47,683 bases of DNA from Cryomorphaceae bacterium (GTDB lineage Bacteria; Bacteroidota; Bacteroidia; Flavobacteriales_D; Sanyastnellaceae). A program made the position numbers and the translations under genes. Under the pieces are notes generated by a model, which was given only the letters and a program-made list of their open reading frames with translations, was not told where the DNA came from and made no database searches. Shown here piece after piece: positions 17,380 to 26,108 of this stretch (its first letter is position 1; every line of letters starts with the position of its first letter). The stretch covers positions 1 through 47,683 of the forward strand of contig WGNM01000059.1 of NCBI GenBank assembly GCA_016124575.1, given 5' to 3'.

Positions 17380-20300
17380 TTATTCACAACTGGTGCCTAT
17401 GCCTCCAAGCATGGTCAGTAAGTCGGAGACGTTGGTAACACCGTCGCCGGTAATGTCGGTTGGACAGCTGTTGACGCCTCCTGTAGTATACAAGCAGAAT
17501 CCATCGTCGATTGTAGCAAGTGGATTGTAGTTGTATGCGTCGCTGTCCATACACCCGCTTATGTCACATTGTCCGTTGTCGATGTTCACAGTCACTTGAT
17601 CGGTGGCTGTACATCCGTTGACGTCGGTAACTGTTAAGTTATACGTGGTGGCGGTTGTGGGCTGTGCCAATGTGGTCGCAGCAATAGGATTTGATAATCC
17701 GGTTGTCGGACTCCAAGAATAGCTTACACCGCCACTTCCTTGCAAGTAGGTGCTGCCGGTGCTGCAAATGGTAATGTCTTGACCTGCATTGGCGATCGGT
17801 CCTGTAATGGTAAAAGCGACGTTGCTTTGATCGTTGTAAATCAAGCTATTATGGTCGCTAACGCGGATGTATGCATTGGTGGTGTTGGCGTTCGGAACAG
17901 TCCATGTATAGGTTTTCGATGTGCTGAAATAATTGGTGGTTATTTCGATCCATGTAGATCCTCCATCCAAGGTGTAGGCTAGGTCATAATAATCGCTGGT
18001 GCCTAAACTGCTCCATGCAATGGTATGTTGTGTGCACCCTGCCCAAACTTCCTGTCCGTTCGGTGAGTTCATGACGATACTGACCTGCTGGGTAGAGCTA
18101 ACGCTAAATGGACTGTCAGAAATGTCGCTTTTGCAATTATTTACGTTGTCGCGGACTCGAATTACGTAGTTGGAACCTATGTTTCCAGGCACTGTCCATA
18201 AATACTGTGAGCTTGGAAGGTAGGTGTTAAAAACGATGTTGGTCCATGTGCTGCCTCCATTGATGGAGTAGTCGATGTCTATGTAGTTTGTGGCTCCCTC
18301 ATTCAACCAACTGATCAAAACTTGCTCGCCAACACCCAAGGTTTCCCCTCCATTTGGCGCCAAAACGGTCAAAGCGGGTGCTATGGTGAAGGTGTTGTCG
18401 CTGATGTCGTTTTGACTAGAGTTAAACTTGTCTTCAACGCGCACCAATGCAGCTGGGGTGTAATCACTCGGTAAAATCCAGTTGTAGGCGTTGTTGAATC
18501 CTGGTGAATAGTAGTTGTTGTTCAAACTAATCCAGGTGGTGCCGTTGTTTGGACTGTAGGAAATTTTAAAATAATTCGAGGTGCCTCCTGATGTCCATGT
18601 AATGGTGGTTTCGGTGCATACACGCCATTCCTGCACGCCGTTATCGCCGTTAGGTGATGTAATCTGAATGGGTGTTGCTATACTGAAGGTAATGTCGCTC
18701 TGATCGGTAAACGTTGGTTGCAAATAGTCTGTTACGCGCACCAATGCCATGGTGCTCGAAATGGCCGGAATCAACCATGAATATGAACCGTCATTGGTCT
18801 CTGCTGCGCTAATGGTTGTCCAGGTAGATCCTAAGTTCAAGGAGTATTCAATCACCACAAACTGAGAAGGATAGGTATTGCTAATCCAGTTGATAGAAAT
18901 TGTTTGACCTTGATAGTAGGTCTGTCCGCCATTCGGCGCCAAAACGGTTGGCTGCGGCTGAACAATCGAAAACACTGCGTCTGAAATGTCATATCTACAA
19001 TTTCCGTTCTCGTTGTCTCTGACTCTCAATCGGCACTGCGTGGATGGTGTGTTTGGTATGGTCCAGTTAAACAGTCCGTCGCTGTTCTCATAGGTGTCAA
19101 TAGCGATCCAAGTAACGCCGTTGTCGGTTGAGTAGTAGAGGTCGACGTAGTTTACGGGTGCTGCATCGGCCCATGTGATGTTGTGTGTTGTTCCTACTTC
19201 AAGCGATTCTCCTCCGTTGGGTGATGTTACGATGATGTCGTTGTTCTGCAGGATGTTGATGCTTTGACTTACTTCGAAGTTGGTATCGAGGTTGTTGTAA
19301 TCAGCAACTTTTATGAGTACGGGTCCGCTAAATGGTGGGTATGTCCATGTGTAGGATCCTGTAGTAGAAGTTCCGTAAACAGATGTCACGATGGTTGCCC
19401 ATGTAACACCTCCGTCGATAGAATAATACAGTCTGAATCTGCTATTTGATGTCCCACCGTGGTTCCAGTTGATGTTGAAGTTCACGCATTGTGTTTGTAC
19501 GTCAGCTGTGGTCGGGTAGGTGATGTCGATAAAGGGCTGGCGGACAGCAAAGGTGAAGTCTGAGATGTCTTCAACGGCCGATCCTACTTCTCTCACGCGG
19601 TACCTGCATGTCTCTGAATAAATGGCAGGAAGCAGGTGCGCATAGGTTCCGTCGTTCTCGGTTGCTGCAATGAGGTTGGTGTAGGTGGCTCCGTTGTCGT
19701 AGCTCAAATCAATGGCCACAAAGGGCGATGTGAGGTAGCCCGATGTCCATGTAACGTTGTAATTCAACCCGCTGTAATACACGCCGTTGACTGTGTTTCC
19801 TGGCGATACGTTGTCGATATATGGTGTGGGCGGCGCAATGGTAAACACTGCGTCTGATATGTCGAACCTACAATTTCCGTTCTCGTAGTCTCTCACTCTC
19901 AATCGGCACTGCGTGGATGGTGTGTTTGGTATGGTCCAGTTAAAAAGTCCGTCGCTGTTCTCATAGGTGTCAATAGCAATCCAAGTAACGCCGTTGTCGG
20001 TTGAGTAGTAAAGGTCTACGAAGTTTACGGGTGCTGCATCGGCCCATGTGATGTTGTGTGTTGTTCCTACCTCAAGCGATTCTCCTCCGTTGGGTGATGT
20101 TACGATGATGTCGTTGTTCTGCAGGATGTTGATGCTTTGACTTACTTCGAAGTTGTTGTCGAGGTTGTTGTAATCAGCAACTTTTATGAGCACGGGTCCG
20201 CTAAATGGTGGGTAGGTCCATGTGTAGGTTCCTGTAGTAGAAGTTCCGTAAACAGATGTCACGATGGTAGGCCATGTAACACCTCCGTCGATTGAATAAT

Positions 20301-22194
20301 ACAGTCTGAATCTGCTATTAGATGTCCCACCGTGGTTCCAGTTGATGTTGAAGTTAACGCATTGTGTTTGGACGTCGGCTGAGGTCGGGTAGGTGATGTC
20401 AATAAAGGGCTGGCGGACAGCAAAGGTGAAGTCTGAGATGTCTTCAACGGCCGATCCTACTTCTCTCACGCGGTACCTGCATGTCTCTGAATAGATGGCA
20501 GGAAGCAGGTGCGCATAGGTTCCGTCGTTCTCGGTTGCTGCAATGAGGTTGGTGTATGTGGCTCCGTTGTCGTAGCTCAAATCAATGGCCACAAAGGGCG
20601 ATGTGAGGTAGCCTGATGTCCATGTAACGTTGTAATTCAATCCGCTGTAATACACGCCGTTGGCTGTGTTTCCTGGCGATACGTTGTCGATATAAGGTGT
20701 AGGTGGCGCAATGGTAAACACTGCGTCTGATATGTCGAACCTACAATTTCCGTTCTCGTAGTCTCTGACTCTCAAGCGGCACTGCGTGGATGGTGTGTTT
20801 GGTATGGTCCAGTTAAACAGTCCGTCGCTGTTCTCGTAGGTGTCAATAGCGATCCAAGTAACGCCGTTGTCGGTTGAGTAGTAGAGGTCGACGTAGTTTA
20901 CGGGTGCTGCATCGGCCCATGTGATGCTTTGTGTTGTTCCTACCTCAAGCGATTCTCCTCCGTTGGGTGATGTTACGATGATGTCGTTGTTCTGCAGAAT
21001 ATTGATGCTTTGACTTACTTCGAAGTTGTTGTCGAGGTTGTTGTAATCAGCAACTTTTATAAGCACGGGTCCGCTAAATGGTGGGTAGGTCCATGTGTAT
21101 GTTCCTGTAGTCCCTGTCCCGTATACAGATGTCACGATGGTAGGCCATGTAACACCTCCGTCGGTTGAATAGTACAGTCTGAATCTGCTATTTGATGTCC
21201 CACCGTGGTTCCAGTTGATGTTGAAGTTCACACATTGTGTTTGGACGTTAGCCGACGTCGGGTAGGTGATGTCGATAAAGGGTTCAGCAATATTAAACGG
21301 ACTTGATAAGTCGAATGTGTTAGGGTTTGCGAGGTCTGTTACGCGTATAAAACAGTTGTTAGAGACAACAGTTGGTGGTATCCATGAAAAAGTTCCGTCA
21401 TTCTCAGTTAGGGTAGAAAGGTAGGTCCATGTTGCTCCGCCGTCAGTAGAAAGTTCTATTTGGACTTGGTTTGAGATAACATATTCAGAAAACCAAGTGA
21501 TGGAATAGTTTACTCCCGAATAATATATTCCATTGTTAACGGGGTTGTAAATAGAGATGCTAGGTGTTGCAGCGAGTATGGTGAAGGTTGCATTGCTTTG
21601 GTCTGTTTTGCAGGGTGCGTTGTAATCTCTTACACGGACAAGTGCACTAGTTGAAGGAGTGTTTGGAACCGACCAACTGTAGTAACCATTGGTGTTGTAC
21701 AAGTAGGAATTGATGCTGATCCATGAAGACCCTCCATCAAGTGAATAGTCGAGCACGTAATAGTTCGAAGTTCCTGTTGCTACCCACGTAATGGCATGTG
21801 TGCTGCCGCCTGCCCATGCCTCTCCACCATTTGGTGAGGTCACAATGAGCGGGGCTATCATCGAAAAAACAGAGTCTGAAACATCCTGAATCAGGTTGTT
21901 ATTTGAATCTTGAATCCGAATCAAGGCTTGTGTGCTTTGGATATTCGGAACCGTCCACGCATACGAACCGCTTGTGGTGTTATAAAATGTGGCTATCGAT
22001 GTCCATGATGCGCCATTGTCTGTCGAATAGTCAATGGTATAAAAGTTCGAAGTTCCATTATCAACCCACGTGATGTTCTGTGTAGTACATCCCTGGTAAA
22101 TATTCCCTCCGTTGGGGGTTAATATGGTGATGGATTGGCTAAAAAGTAGCACAGAGCTAATAAGCCCTAGAATGGTTAAAAGTAGTTGCTTCAT
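17380..22194 (-). CDS. Giant secreted protein of fifteen Ig-like repeats with Cys-rich and half-dockerin C-terminal modules
   Basis: The 1604-aa product has a signal peptide (MKQLLLTILGLISSVLLFSQ). Then come fifteen domains of about 95 aa with the pattern SPNGGE-x5-G-x3-I-x-W, Y-Y-S-x-D-G-G-x-x-W, Y-x-W-x-V/I-P and A-L-V-R-V-x-D, ending in D-x-S-D-x-x-F-x-I. These resemble Kre9/Knh1-type or other Ig-like surface modules. Domains 4-11 are nearly identical in sets of three. After them a PKD-like domain follows (ANAGQDITICSTGS onward), then a module GCMDSDAYNYNPLATIDDG, then DITGDGVTNVSDLLTMLGG. The last contains one calcium-loop-like D-x-T-x-D-G-x-x-N-x-x-D between two Cys. No type IX sorting domain of the usual A or B kind is seen at the end. 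Likely a surface or matrix protein. A -7 box TAACTTTG is 17 bases before the ATG, and a terminator follows the stop. Confidence 0.9.
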   Translation of the reverse strand: MKQLLLTILGLISSVLLFSQSITILTPNGGNIYQGCTTQNITWVDNGTSNFYTIDYSTDNGASWTSIATFYNTTSGSYAWTVPNIQSTQALIRIQDSNNNLIQDVSDSVFSMIAPLIVTSPNGGEAWAGGSTHAITWVATGTSNYYVLDYSLDGGSSWISINSYLYNTNGYYSWSVPNTPSTSALVRVRDYNAPCKTDQSNATFTILAATPSISIYNPVNNGIYYSGVNYSITWFSEYVISNQVQIELSTDGGATWTYLSTLTENDGTFSWIPPTVVSNNCFIRVTDLANPNTFDLSSPFNIAEPFIDITYPTSANVQTQCVNFNINWNHGGTSNSRFRLYYSTDGGVTWPTIVTSVYGTGTTGTYTWTYPPFSGPVLIKVADYNNLDNNFEVSQSINILQNNDIIVTSPNGGESLEVGTTQSITWADAAPVNYVDLYYSTDNGVTWIAIDTYENSDGLFNWTIPNTPSTQCRLRVRDYENGNCRFDISDAVFTIAPPTPYIDNVSPGNTANGVYYSGLNYNVTWTSGYLTSPFVAIDLSYDNGATYTNLIAATENDGTYAHLLPAIYSETCRYRVREVGSAVEDISDFTFAVRQPFIDITYPTSADVQTQCVNFNINWNHGGTSNSRFRLYYSIDGGVTWPTIVTSVYGTSTTGTYTWTYPPFSGPVLIKVADYNNLDNNFEVSQSINILQNNDIIVTSPNGGESLEVGTTHNITWADAAPVNFVDLYYSTDNGVTWIAIDTYENSDGLFNWTIPNTPSTQCRLRVRDYENGNCRFDISDAVFTIAPPTPYIDNVSPGNTVNGVYYSGLNYNVTWTSGYLTSPFVAIDLSYDNGATYTNLIAATENDGTYAHLLPAIYSETCRYRVREVGSAVEDISDFTFAVRQPFIDITYPTTADVQTQCVNFNINWNHGGTSNSRFRLYYSIDGGVTWATIVTSVYGTSTTGSYTWTYPPFSGPVLIKVADYNNLDTNFEVSQSINILQNNDIIVTSPNGGESLEVGTTHNITWADAAPVNYVDLYYSTDNGVTWIAIDTYENSDGLFNWTIPNTPSTQCRLRVRDNENGNCRYDISDAVFSIVQPQPTVLAPNGGQTYYQGQTISINWISNTYPSQFVVIEYSLNLGSTWTTISAAETNDGSYSWLIPAISSTMALVRVTDYLQPTFTDQSDITFSIATPIQITSPNGDNGVQEWRVCTETTITWTSGGTSNYFKISYSPNNGTTWISLNNNYYSPGFNNAYNWILPSDYTPAALVRVEDKFNSSQNDISDNTFTIAPALTVLAPNGGETLGVGEQVLISWLNEGATNYIDIDYSINGGSTWTNIVFNTYLPSSQYLWTVPGNIGSNYVIRVRDNVNNCKSDISDSPFSVSSTQQVSIVMNSPNGQEVWAGCTQHTIAWSSLGTSDYYDLAYTLDGGSTWIEITTNYFSTSKTYTWTVPNANTTNAYIRVSDHNSLIYNDQSNVAFTITGPIANAGQDITICSTGSTYLQGSGGVSYSWSPTTGLSNPIAATTLAQPTTATTYNLTVTDVNGCTATDQVTVNIDNGQCDISGCMDSDAYNYNPLATIDDGFCLYTTGGVNSCPTDITGDGVTNVSDLLTMLGGIGTSCE
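18970..21279 (-). repeat. 873-bp in-frame tandem repeat (2.6 copies) inside the repeat-protein gene
   Basis: Matching points (codon for F in FIDITYP) lie at 21279, 20406 and 19533, exactly 873 bases apart. Each unit encodes three Ig-like domains (291 aa). Copy 1 is 21279-20407, copy 2 is 20406-19534, and copy 3 is partial, 19533 to about 18970, with only two domains. Copies differ at scattered, mostly synonymous positions, pointing to recent duplication or gene conversion. An assembler could miscount such copies. Confidence 0.9.
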
Positions 22195-22211
22195 TTGGTA
22201 AAAGTCTGCCG

Positions 22212-22219
22212 CAAAGTTA
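22212..22219 (-). promoter_or_regulatory. -7 box of the repeat-protein gene
   Basis: Minus-strand TAACTTTG, exact match to TAnnTTTG, 17 bases before the ATG at 22194. The -33 region lacks a clear TTG. Confidence 0.55.
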
Positions 22220-22307
22220 CCAAGAAGTGAGCGATTCTAAACTTTATATTCTGCAATACTTGCGATGTTAACCACAATAACTTGATAAGATAACTGGGAC
22301 TGTTGTT

Positions 22308-22335
22308 TTGTTAGACAGTAAAAATCGTTACTTTG
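22308..22335 (+). promoter_or_regulatory. -33/-7 promoter of the gene at 22368
   Basis: TTG at 22308-22310, 17 bases, TTACTTTG at 22328-22335 (one mismatch to TAnnTTTG). This predicts a leader of about 27 bases. Confidence 0.5.
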
Positions 22336-22367
22336 TCGAATCAATGAAACCTTAAGAAAAAACGAGC

Positions 22368-22805
22368 ATGCGAATGACTTCGGACAATGTACAGTTTCTC
22401 AAAGAGAACGAAATGTACCGAAGACTCGATTATTTCTGGATAGCCTTGATTGTGGCGGTTGGATTTTTGACGGGATTGGCTTTTTTAGGAAAAGGACGTG
22501 CACAACGTCTTGACTTGTCGAGTCATTTTTACAATAACTTACCAGTAGAGGAGAGGATTGAATCTAGCTTCTACAATTGGCGTGACACGAAATCGATTGA
22601 ATTTGAGTTGAACAGCCCAATTGCAGGCATGGTCAATCTACGTGCAAGCAATGGTGAAATTCTGTTTCAAACTTATTTAGAAGCGGGAATCATTGAAGAG
22701 CTCTCAATCGATCTGCCCAATGATGTAGATATGGTTCTGATAGAATACAGGCACCAGATTGAAAGAGTGAATATAGACGCTAATCACATAGCACTATCAT
22801 ATTAA
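22368..22805 (+). CDS. Small single-TM protein with a periplasmic beta domain, function unknown
   Basis: I do not recognise a named family. The 145-aa product has a short cytoplasmic start (about 23 aa) and one TM segment (about 25-42, FWIALIVAVGFLTGLAFLG). A periplasmic part follows: a linker with ERIESSFYNWRD, then a beta-rich stretch, IEFELNSPIAGMVNLRASNGEILFQ, and a LSIDLPNDVDMVLIEYRHQ end. That outline (E-F-x-L-x-x-P, V-x-L-x-x-x-x-G-x-x-x-F, I-x-I-D-L-P) is like the beta-sandwich of type IX C-terminal domains, as in the small protein at 8552, though here it is not a sorting tail. ATG at 22374 is an alternative start. It has its own promoter and shares a strong two-way terminator with the GAPDH gene. 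Confidence 0.7.
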   Translation: MRMTSDNVQFLKENEMYRRLDYFWIALIVAVGFLTGLAFLGKGRAQRLDLSSHFYNNLPVEERIESSFYNWRDTKSIEFELNSPIAGMVNLRASNGEILFQTYLEAGIIEELSIDLPNDVDMVLIEYRHQIERVNIDANHIALSY

Positions 22806-22836
22806 AAAAAAGCCCCGCAAACGCGGGGCTTTTTTC
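22804..22836. terminator. Strong bidirectional terminator between the 22368 gene and gap
   Basis: AGCCCCGC (22811-22818) and GCGGGGCT (22823-22830) form an 8-bp stem around loop AAAC. A tract of A stands before it and a tract of T after it, so it works in both directions. Confidence 0.92.
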
Positions 22837-24294
22837 TTAGTAGTAAATATTTCTTCTGACCTTCGAAATGTACTTCGCGAGTCGAATAACTTGCTTGGTG
22901 TAGCCATATTCGTTGTCGTACCAAGTGTACAAAACAACGCTGTTTCCGTCGTTTCCAATAATGGTGGCCGGACTGTCATAAACGCTGCAACATTCATTGC
23001 CTATGATATCGCTAGATACCAATTCAGGGTTGATTGAATAGTAAATCTGGTTTACCAAATCGCCTTCTAAAGCAGCTTTGCGCACCATGTTGTTGACGTC
23101 TTCTTTGTTGGTCTTTGTCTTCAACTGCAGGTGCAATATAGCCAACGATCCGTTTGGAGTTGGAACACGCACTGCATTGGCTGTCAACTTGTTCTCCAAA
23201 CCTGGAATAACTTTGGTAACTGCCTTGCCCGCGCCGGTCTCCGTTATCACCATGTTGATGGCTGCTGAACGTCCACGACGCTCTTTGCTGTGCATGTTGT
23301 CTAACAGGTTCTGATCATTGGTGTATGCGTGAACTGTTTCTATGTGTCCGCTCAAAATGCCCAATTTGTCTTCTATGACTTTCAGAATCGGACTAATCGC
23401 ATTGGTGGTGCATGACGCGGCTGAGAATATATTCTGATTTTCAATGTCCAAGTCGCGGTGGTTGATACCATAAACGATGTTCGGAACTCCTTTACCCGGG
23501 GCAGTGAGCAATACTTTGCTAACGCCTTTCGACATGAGGTGTTTCGACAATTCTTTATCGTCTCTCAAGGTGCCTGTGTTGTCTATCACAATGGCATTCT
23601 TGATTCCATAAGCTGTATAGTCAACAGCAGATGGATCTGGCGCCCCAATGAAATGTACACGCTGTCCGTTGCAAATCAAACTCTGTGTCGAGGTATCCAC
23701 ATCTATTGTTCCTGCAAATCGTCCGTGAACGGAGTCGTTGGCCAACATTGATGCGCGCTTCACCAAATCAGTATCATTCACCGATCTTACAACGATAGCT
23801 CTCAATCGCAACTGCTGTCCTTTTCCTGCTTGCTTGATCAACTCCCGCGCTGCCAAACGTCCGATACGACCAAAACCGTATAAGATAACGTCGCGTGGCT
23901 CAAAGCCGTGGTTGCCCTCAGTCATGAAGTTCTGCAGCTTACCTGTCAAGAAATCTTCCATGCTGTGCACGCGGTCGCGCTCTGCTAACCACTCACTGGC
24001 CAACTTGCCGATGTCGATTTTAGCTGGAGCAAGATCCAACTCGTAAAGGGTACGCGCTAAATCAGCAGTGTCGAAAATGCTGATCGGACGATTCACCACT
24101 TCCGCGGCGTATTTGTGCAATCTTAATATCTCGGATACGGATGTATCAACAAGGTGATTGCGGAAGATGACAAGCTCTATCGACTTGTCGAATAATAGCT
24201 TCCCAACAGAATTCAACAGGTCAACTGCTGCTTTCTCTTGATTGACATAAACCTGCAGTTCATTGCTGTAGGCGTCGTTCATGTTGTTTGACAT
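22837..24294 (-). CDS. gap: Glyceraldehyde-3-phosphate dehydrogenase, long Bacteroidota form
   Basis: The 485-aa enzyme oxidises glyceraldehyde-3-phosphate in glycolysis or runs in reverse in gluconeogenesis. The NAD(P)-binding motif GFGRIG is at 140-145 and the catalytic Cys is C295 in SAASCTTNA. The final WYDNEYGYTKQVIRLAKYI is family-typical. An N-terminal extension of about 130 residues precedes the Rossmann fold (KSIELVIFRNHLVD, ISIFDTADLA, KIDIGKLASEW). This long form is known from Bacteroidota, and the role of the extension is not clear to me. The frame is open for 54 codons above my start, but those are not family-like and contain the promoter. I use ATG 24294 (MSNNMNDAYS). It is monocistronic: complete promoter upstream, two-way terminator downstream. 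Confidence 0.93.
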   Translation of the reverse strand: MSNNMNDAYSNELQVYVNQEKAAVDLLNSVGKLLFDKSIELVIFRNHLVDTSVSEILRLHKYAAEVVNRPISIFDTADLARTLYELDLAPAKIDIGKLASEWLAERDRVHSMEDFLTGKLQNFMTEGNHGFEPRDVILYGFGRIGRLAARELIKQAGKGQQLRLRAIVVRSVNDTDLVKRASMLANDSVHGRFAGTIDVDTSTQSLICNGQRVHFIGAPDPSAVDYTAYGIKNAIVIDNTGTLRDDKELSKHLMSKGVSKVLLTAPGKGVPNIVYGINHRDLDIENQNIFSAASCTTNAISPILKVIEDKLGILSGHIETVHAYTNDQNLLDNMHSKERRGRSAAINMVITETGAGKAVTKVIPGLENKLTANAVRVPTPNGSLAILHLQLKTKTNKEDVNNMVRKAALEGDLVNQIYYSINPELVSSDIIGNECCSVYDSPATIIGNDGNSVVLYTWYDNEYGYTKQVIRLAKYISKVRRNIYY

Positions 24295-24332
24295 ATTGTG
24301 ATTTGAGTTTACATTGGTGCGATTTCGCAGGG

Positions 24333-24363
24333 CAAAAGTAGATACATCTGCTTGAATAGACAA
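24333..24363 (-). promoter_or_regulatory. Complete -33/-7 promoter of gap
   Basis: Minus strand: TTG (top 24361-24363), 20 bases, TACTTTTG (top 24333-24340). It matches the consensus fully and predicts a leader of about 33 bases. It also shows that the upstream part of the open frame is not translated from this transcript. Confidence 0.75.
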
Positions 24364-24425
24364 CCTGTTACAAGGCCGAATACGAACATGTTTTTTACAT
24401 GGTTTTAGAGGGGAGGGAAACGAAA

Positions 24426-24453
24426 CAAGGCTGCCTTTTTCAAGACAGCCTTG
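24426..24453 (-). terminator. Terminator after the HtrA gene
   Basis: On the minus strand CAAGGCTG and CAGCCTTG form an 8-bp stem around a 12-base loop, followed by TTTCGTTT. It lies about 70 bases beyond the htrA stop and just upstream of the gap promoter. Confidence 0.7.
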
Positions 24454-24481
24454 CATTCACCTCAACCACGCAGTGGGTATT

Positions 24482-24503
24482 GACATCCGCCCCGTGAGGG
24501 CGA
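24482..24503. repeat. Copy 2 of the short GC-rich dispersed hairpin
   Basis: ACATCCGCCCCGTGAGGGCGA: CGCCC (24488-24492) pairs with GGGCG (24498-24502). It is identical to the copy at 15152-15168 and its flank apart from the last loop base. It lies in the gap between the htrA stop and its terminator, so it would be in the 3' end of that mRNA. Confidence 0.5.
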
Positions 24504-24521
24504 TAATTTTAGAAGGTCACC

Positions 24522-25958
24522 CTACAATCCCAATCCATAATAGGCTTTCGAACCGTTCGGATACACGCCTTCAATCAATACGCCACCACTTTTACCAATC
24601 AACGCTTGTTCAAATTCTGCTTTGGAGTATACACGTTGTCCGTCAACCTTCGCAATAATAAACCCTTCTTTTACTCCGCTGTCTTTCAATTTCCCATTAT
24701 CCAATTTCTCCACTTTTACGCCGCCAGGCAATCGTAAAGTTGTTCGCTCTTTCTCGCCAATATCTTTCAAAACCGCTCCCAATGAGGCACTGGCAATAAC
24801 AGTTTCTTTGTCTGTAAGCGCGGTATTGCCATCTTTGTTGGTCAGGGTAAGTTCTACTTGCTTGTATGCGCGATCGCGCCAAAGTGTGAGTTGCAACTTG
24901 TCGCCAGGGCGGTAGCGAGATACTTGTTCTTGCAATTCAGGTACTGAGCGTACTTCGTGATCTGCGACTTTAACAATGACGTCGCCTTCTTCTATTCCCG
25001 CCTCACTGGCAGCGCCCGATTCAACAATGCCTGAGATATACACTCCTGATATCTGATTCATACCGGTTTCTTCGGCTATGTCTTGCGTTACATCACTAAT
25101 CTGCACTCCTATGAATGCGCGTTGCACCATGCCGAATTCTCTGATGTCGCGGACAACTTTCTCAACGATGGCGCTGGGAACGGCAAACGAATAGCCACTG
25201 TACGACCCCGTTTGCGATGCAATGGCTGTGTTGATGCCTACAAGTTGTCCGTTGGTGTTCACAAGCGCGCCTCCGCTATTTCCCGGATTCACAGCGGCAT
25301 CGGTCTGAATGAACGATTCTATAGGAAAAATCTCCCGGTTCGAATTCCCACGTAACAGGTTGATATTTCGGGCTTTGGCTGATACTATTCCGGCCGTTAC
25401 GGTAGAGGTCAAATCAAATGGATTACCGACGGCCAAAACCCATTCTCCAATGCGGATGTCATCTGAATTGCCAAAGGATACTGTCGGTAATGCGTTGGCT
25501 TCAATCTTGAGGACTGCGATATCGGTCGATAAATCCGTGCCTACCAAGGTCGCTTCGTAGGTTTTATTGTTGTTCAGTGAAACGGTGATCTTTTGCGCTC
25601 CGTCTATCACGTGGTTGTTGGTTACAATGTATCCACTTTCATCAATAATTACTCCCGATCCGCTGCCATGCTGCACTTGTGGTCCGGCTTGGTAGCCAAA
25701 TAAATCGAGCCATGGGTTGTTGACAACGGGGTCGAAGGTGCTTTCTGTCTTCACATGGACAACAGCGTTCACGGTTTTTTCAGCCGCAATCGTAAAGTCC
25801 ATGTTGCCAGCAGGAGCGAAGTTCACCGTTCGAATAGGGGCAGTGTTCATAACCTGATCAACAACCAATGGTGTTTCACGATCGATCATGGTAAAGGCTG
25901 CTACGGCAAATGTGCCTCCCAGTGCAGCCACCAAAAACATTCCAAGTATACGTTTCAT
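24522..25958 (-). CDS. HtrA/Deg-family periplasmic serine protease with two PDZ domains
   Basis: The 478-aa protein degrades or refolds damaged proteins in the cell envelope. A signal or anchor segment is at residues 5-24 (LGMFLVAALGGTFAVAAFTM). The trypsin-like triad is complete: H116 in TNNHVIDG, D146 in STDIAVLKI and S228 in NPGNSGGAL. PDZ1 spans about 265-355 (FIGVQISDVTQDIAEE, GDVIVKVADHEV) and PDZ2 about 390-475 (KEGFIIAKVDGQRVYS, GGVLIEGVYPNG). I start at ATG 25958: an AAGGAG sequence sits 6 bases upstream, one of the few real Shine-Dalgarno sites in the window, and a TAATTTTG -7 box lies 33 bases upstream. A longer frame (16 codons more) runs through that box. Single-gene transcript. 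Confidence 0.92.
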   Translation of the reverse strand: MKRILGMFLVAALGGTFAVAAFTMIDRETPLVVDQVMNTAPIRTVNFAPAGNMDFTIAAEKTVNAVVHVKTESTFDPVVNNPWLDLFGYQAGPQVQHGSGSGVIIDESGYIVTNNHVIDGAQKITVSLNNNKTYEATLVGTDLSTDIAVLKIEANALPTVSFGNSDDIRIGEWVLAVGNPFDLTSTVTAGIVSAKARNINLLRGNSNREIFPIESFIQTDAAVNPGNSGGALVNTNGQLVGINTAIASQTGSYSGYSFAVPSAIVEKVVRDIREFGMVQRAFIGVQISDVTQDIAEETGMNQISGVYISGIVESGAASEAGIEEGDVIVKVADHEVRSVPELQEQVSRYRPGDKLQLTLWRDRAYKQVELTLTNKDGNTALTDKETVIASASLGAVLKDIGEKERTTLRLPGGVKVEKLDNGKLKDSGVKEGFIIAKVDGQRVYSKAEFEQALIGKSGGVLIEGVYPNGSKAYYGLGL

Positions 25959-25960
25959 AG

Positions 25961-25998
25961 TTCTCCTTATTTTGTGTCTGACGTGTGTCCCAAAATTA
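25961..25998 (-). promoter_or_regulatory. htrA -7 box and Shine-Dalgarno sequence
   Basis: Minus strand TAATTTTG (top 25991-25998) fits TAnnTTTG exactly; no convincing -33 TTG is seen. AAGGAG within top 25961-25968 precedes the ATG by a few bases and decides the start codon. Confidence 0.55.
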
Positions 25999-26108
25999 AC
26001 GGGCATCTTTTTTTTTGGTATCTAAACCTCCTTTAAAAAGTGTTAAAGCAAGTGTGAAGAAATGTGATTTCAATTTTCGCGCCATCCGCCTTTTGGCGAC
26101 CTTTGAAT

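Noticed and set aside
17380-17480. Type IX secretion sorting domain at the end of the 1604-aa protein
   Set aside because: The usual pattern of the A or B type (N-P-x5-F, a G-x-x-V-x-x strand and final K-x-I/V) is missing; a half-dockerin tail is there instead.
18970-21279. 873-bp repeats as a CRISPR or IS duplication
   Set aside because: They are in frame, code for Ig-like domains and have no inverted ends or target duplications.
24295-24456. N-terminal extension of GAPDH by 54 codons
   Set aside because: A complete -33/-7 promoter lies inside it and the residues do not fit the family; ATG 24294 is preferred.
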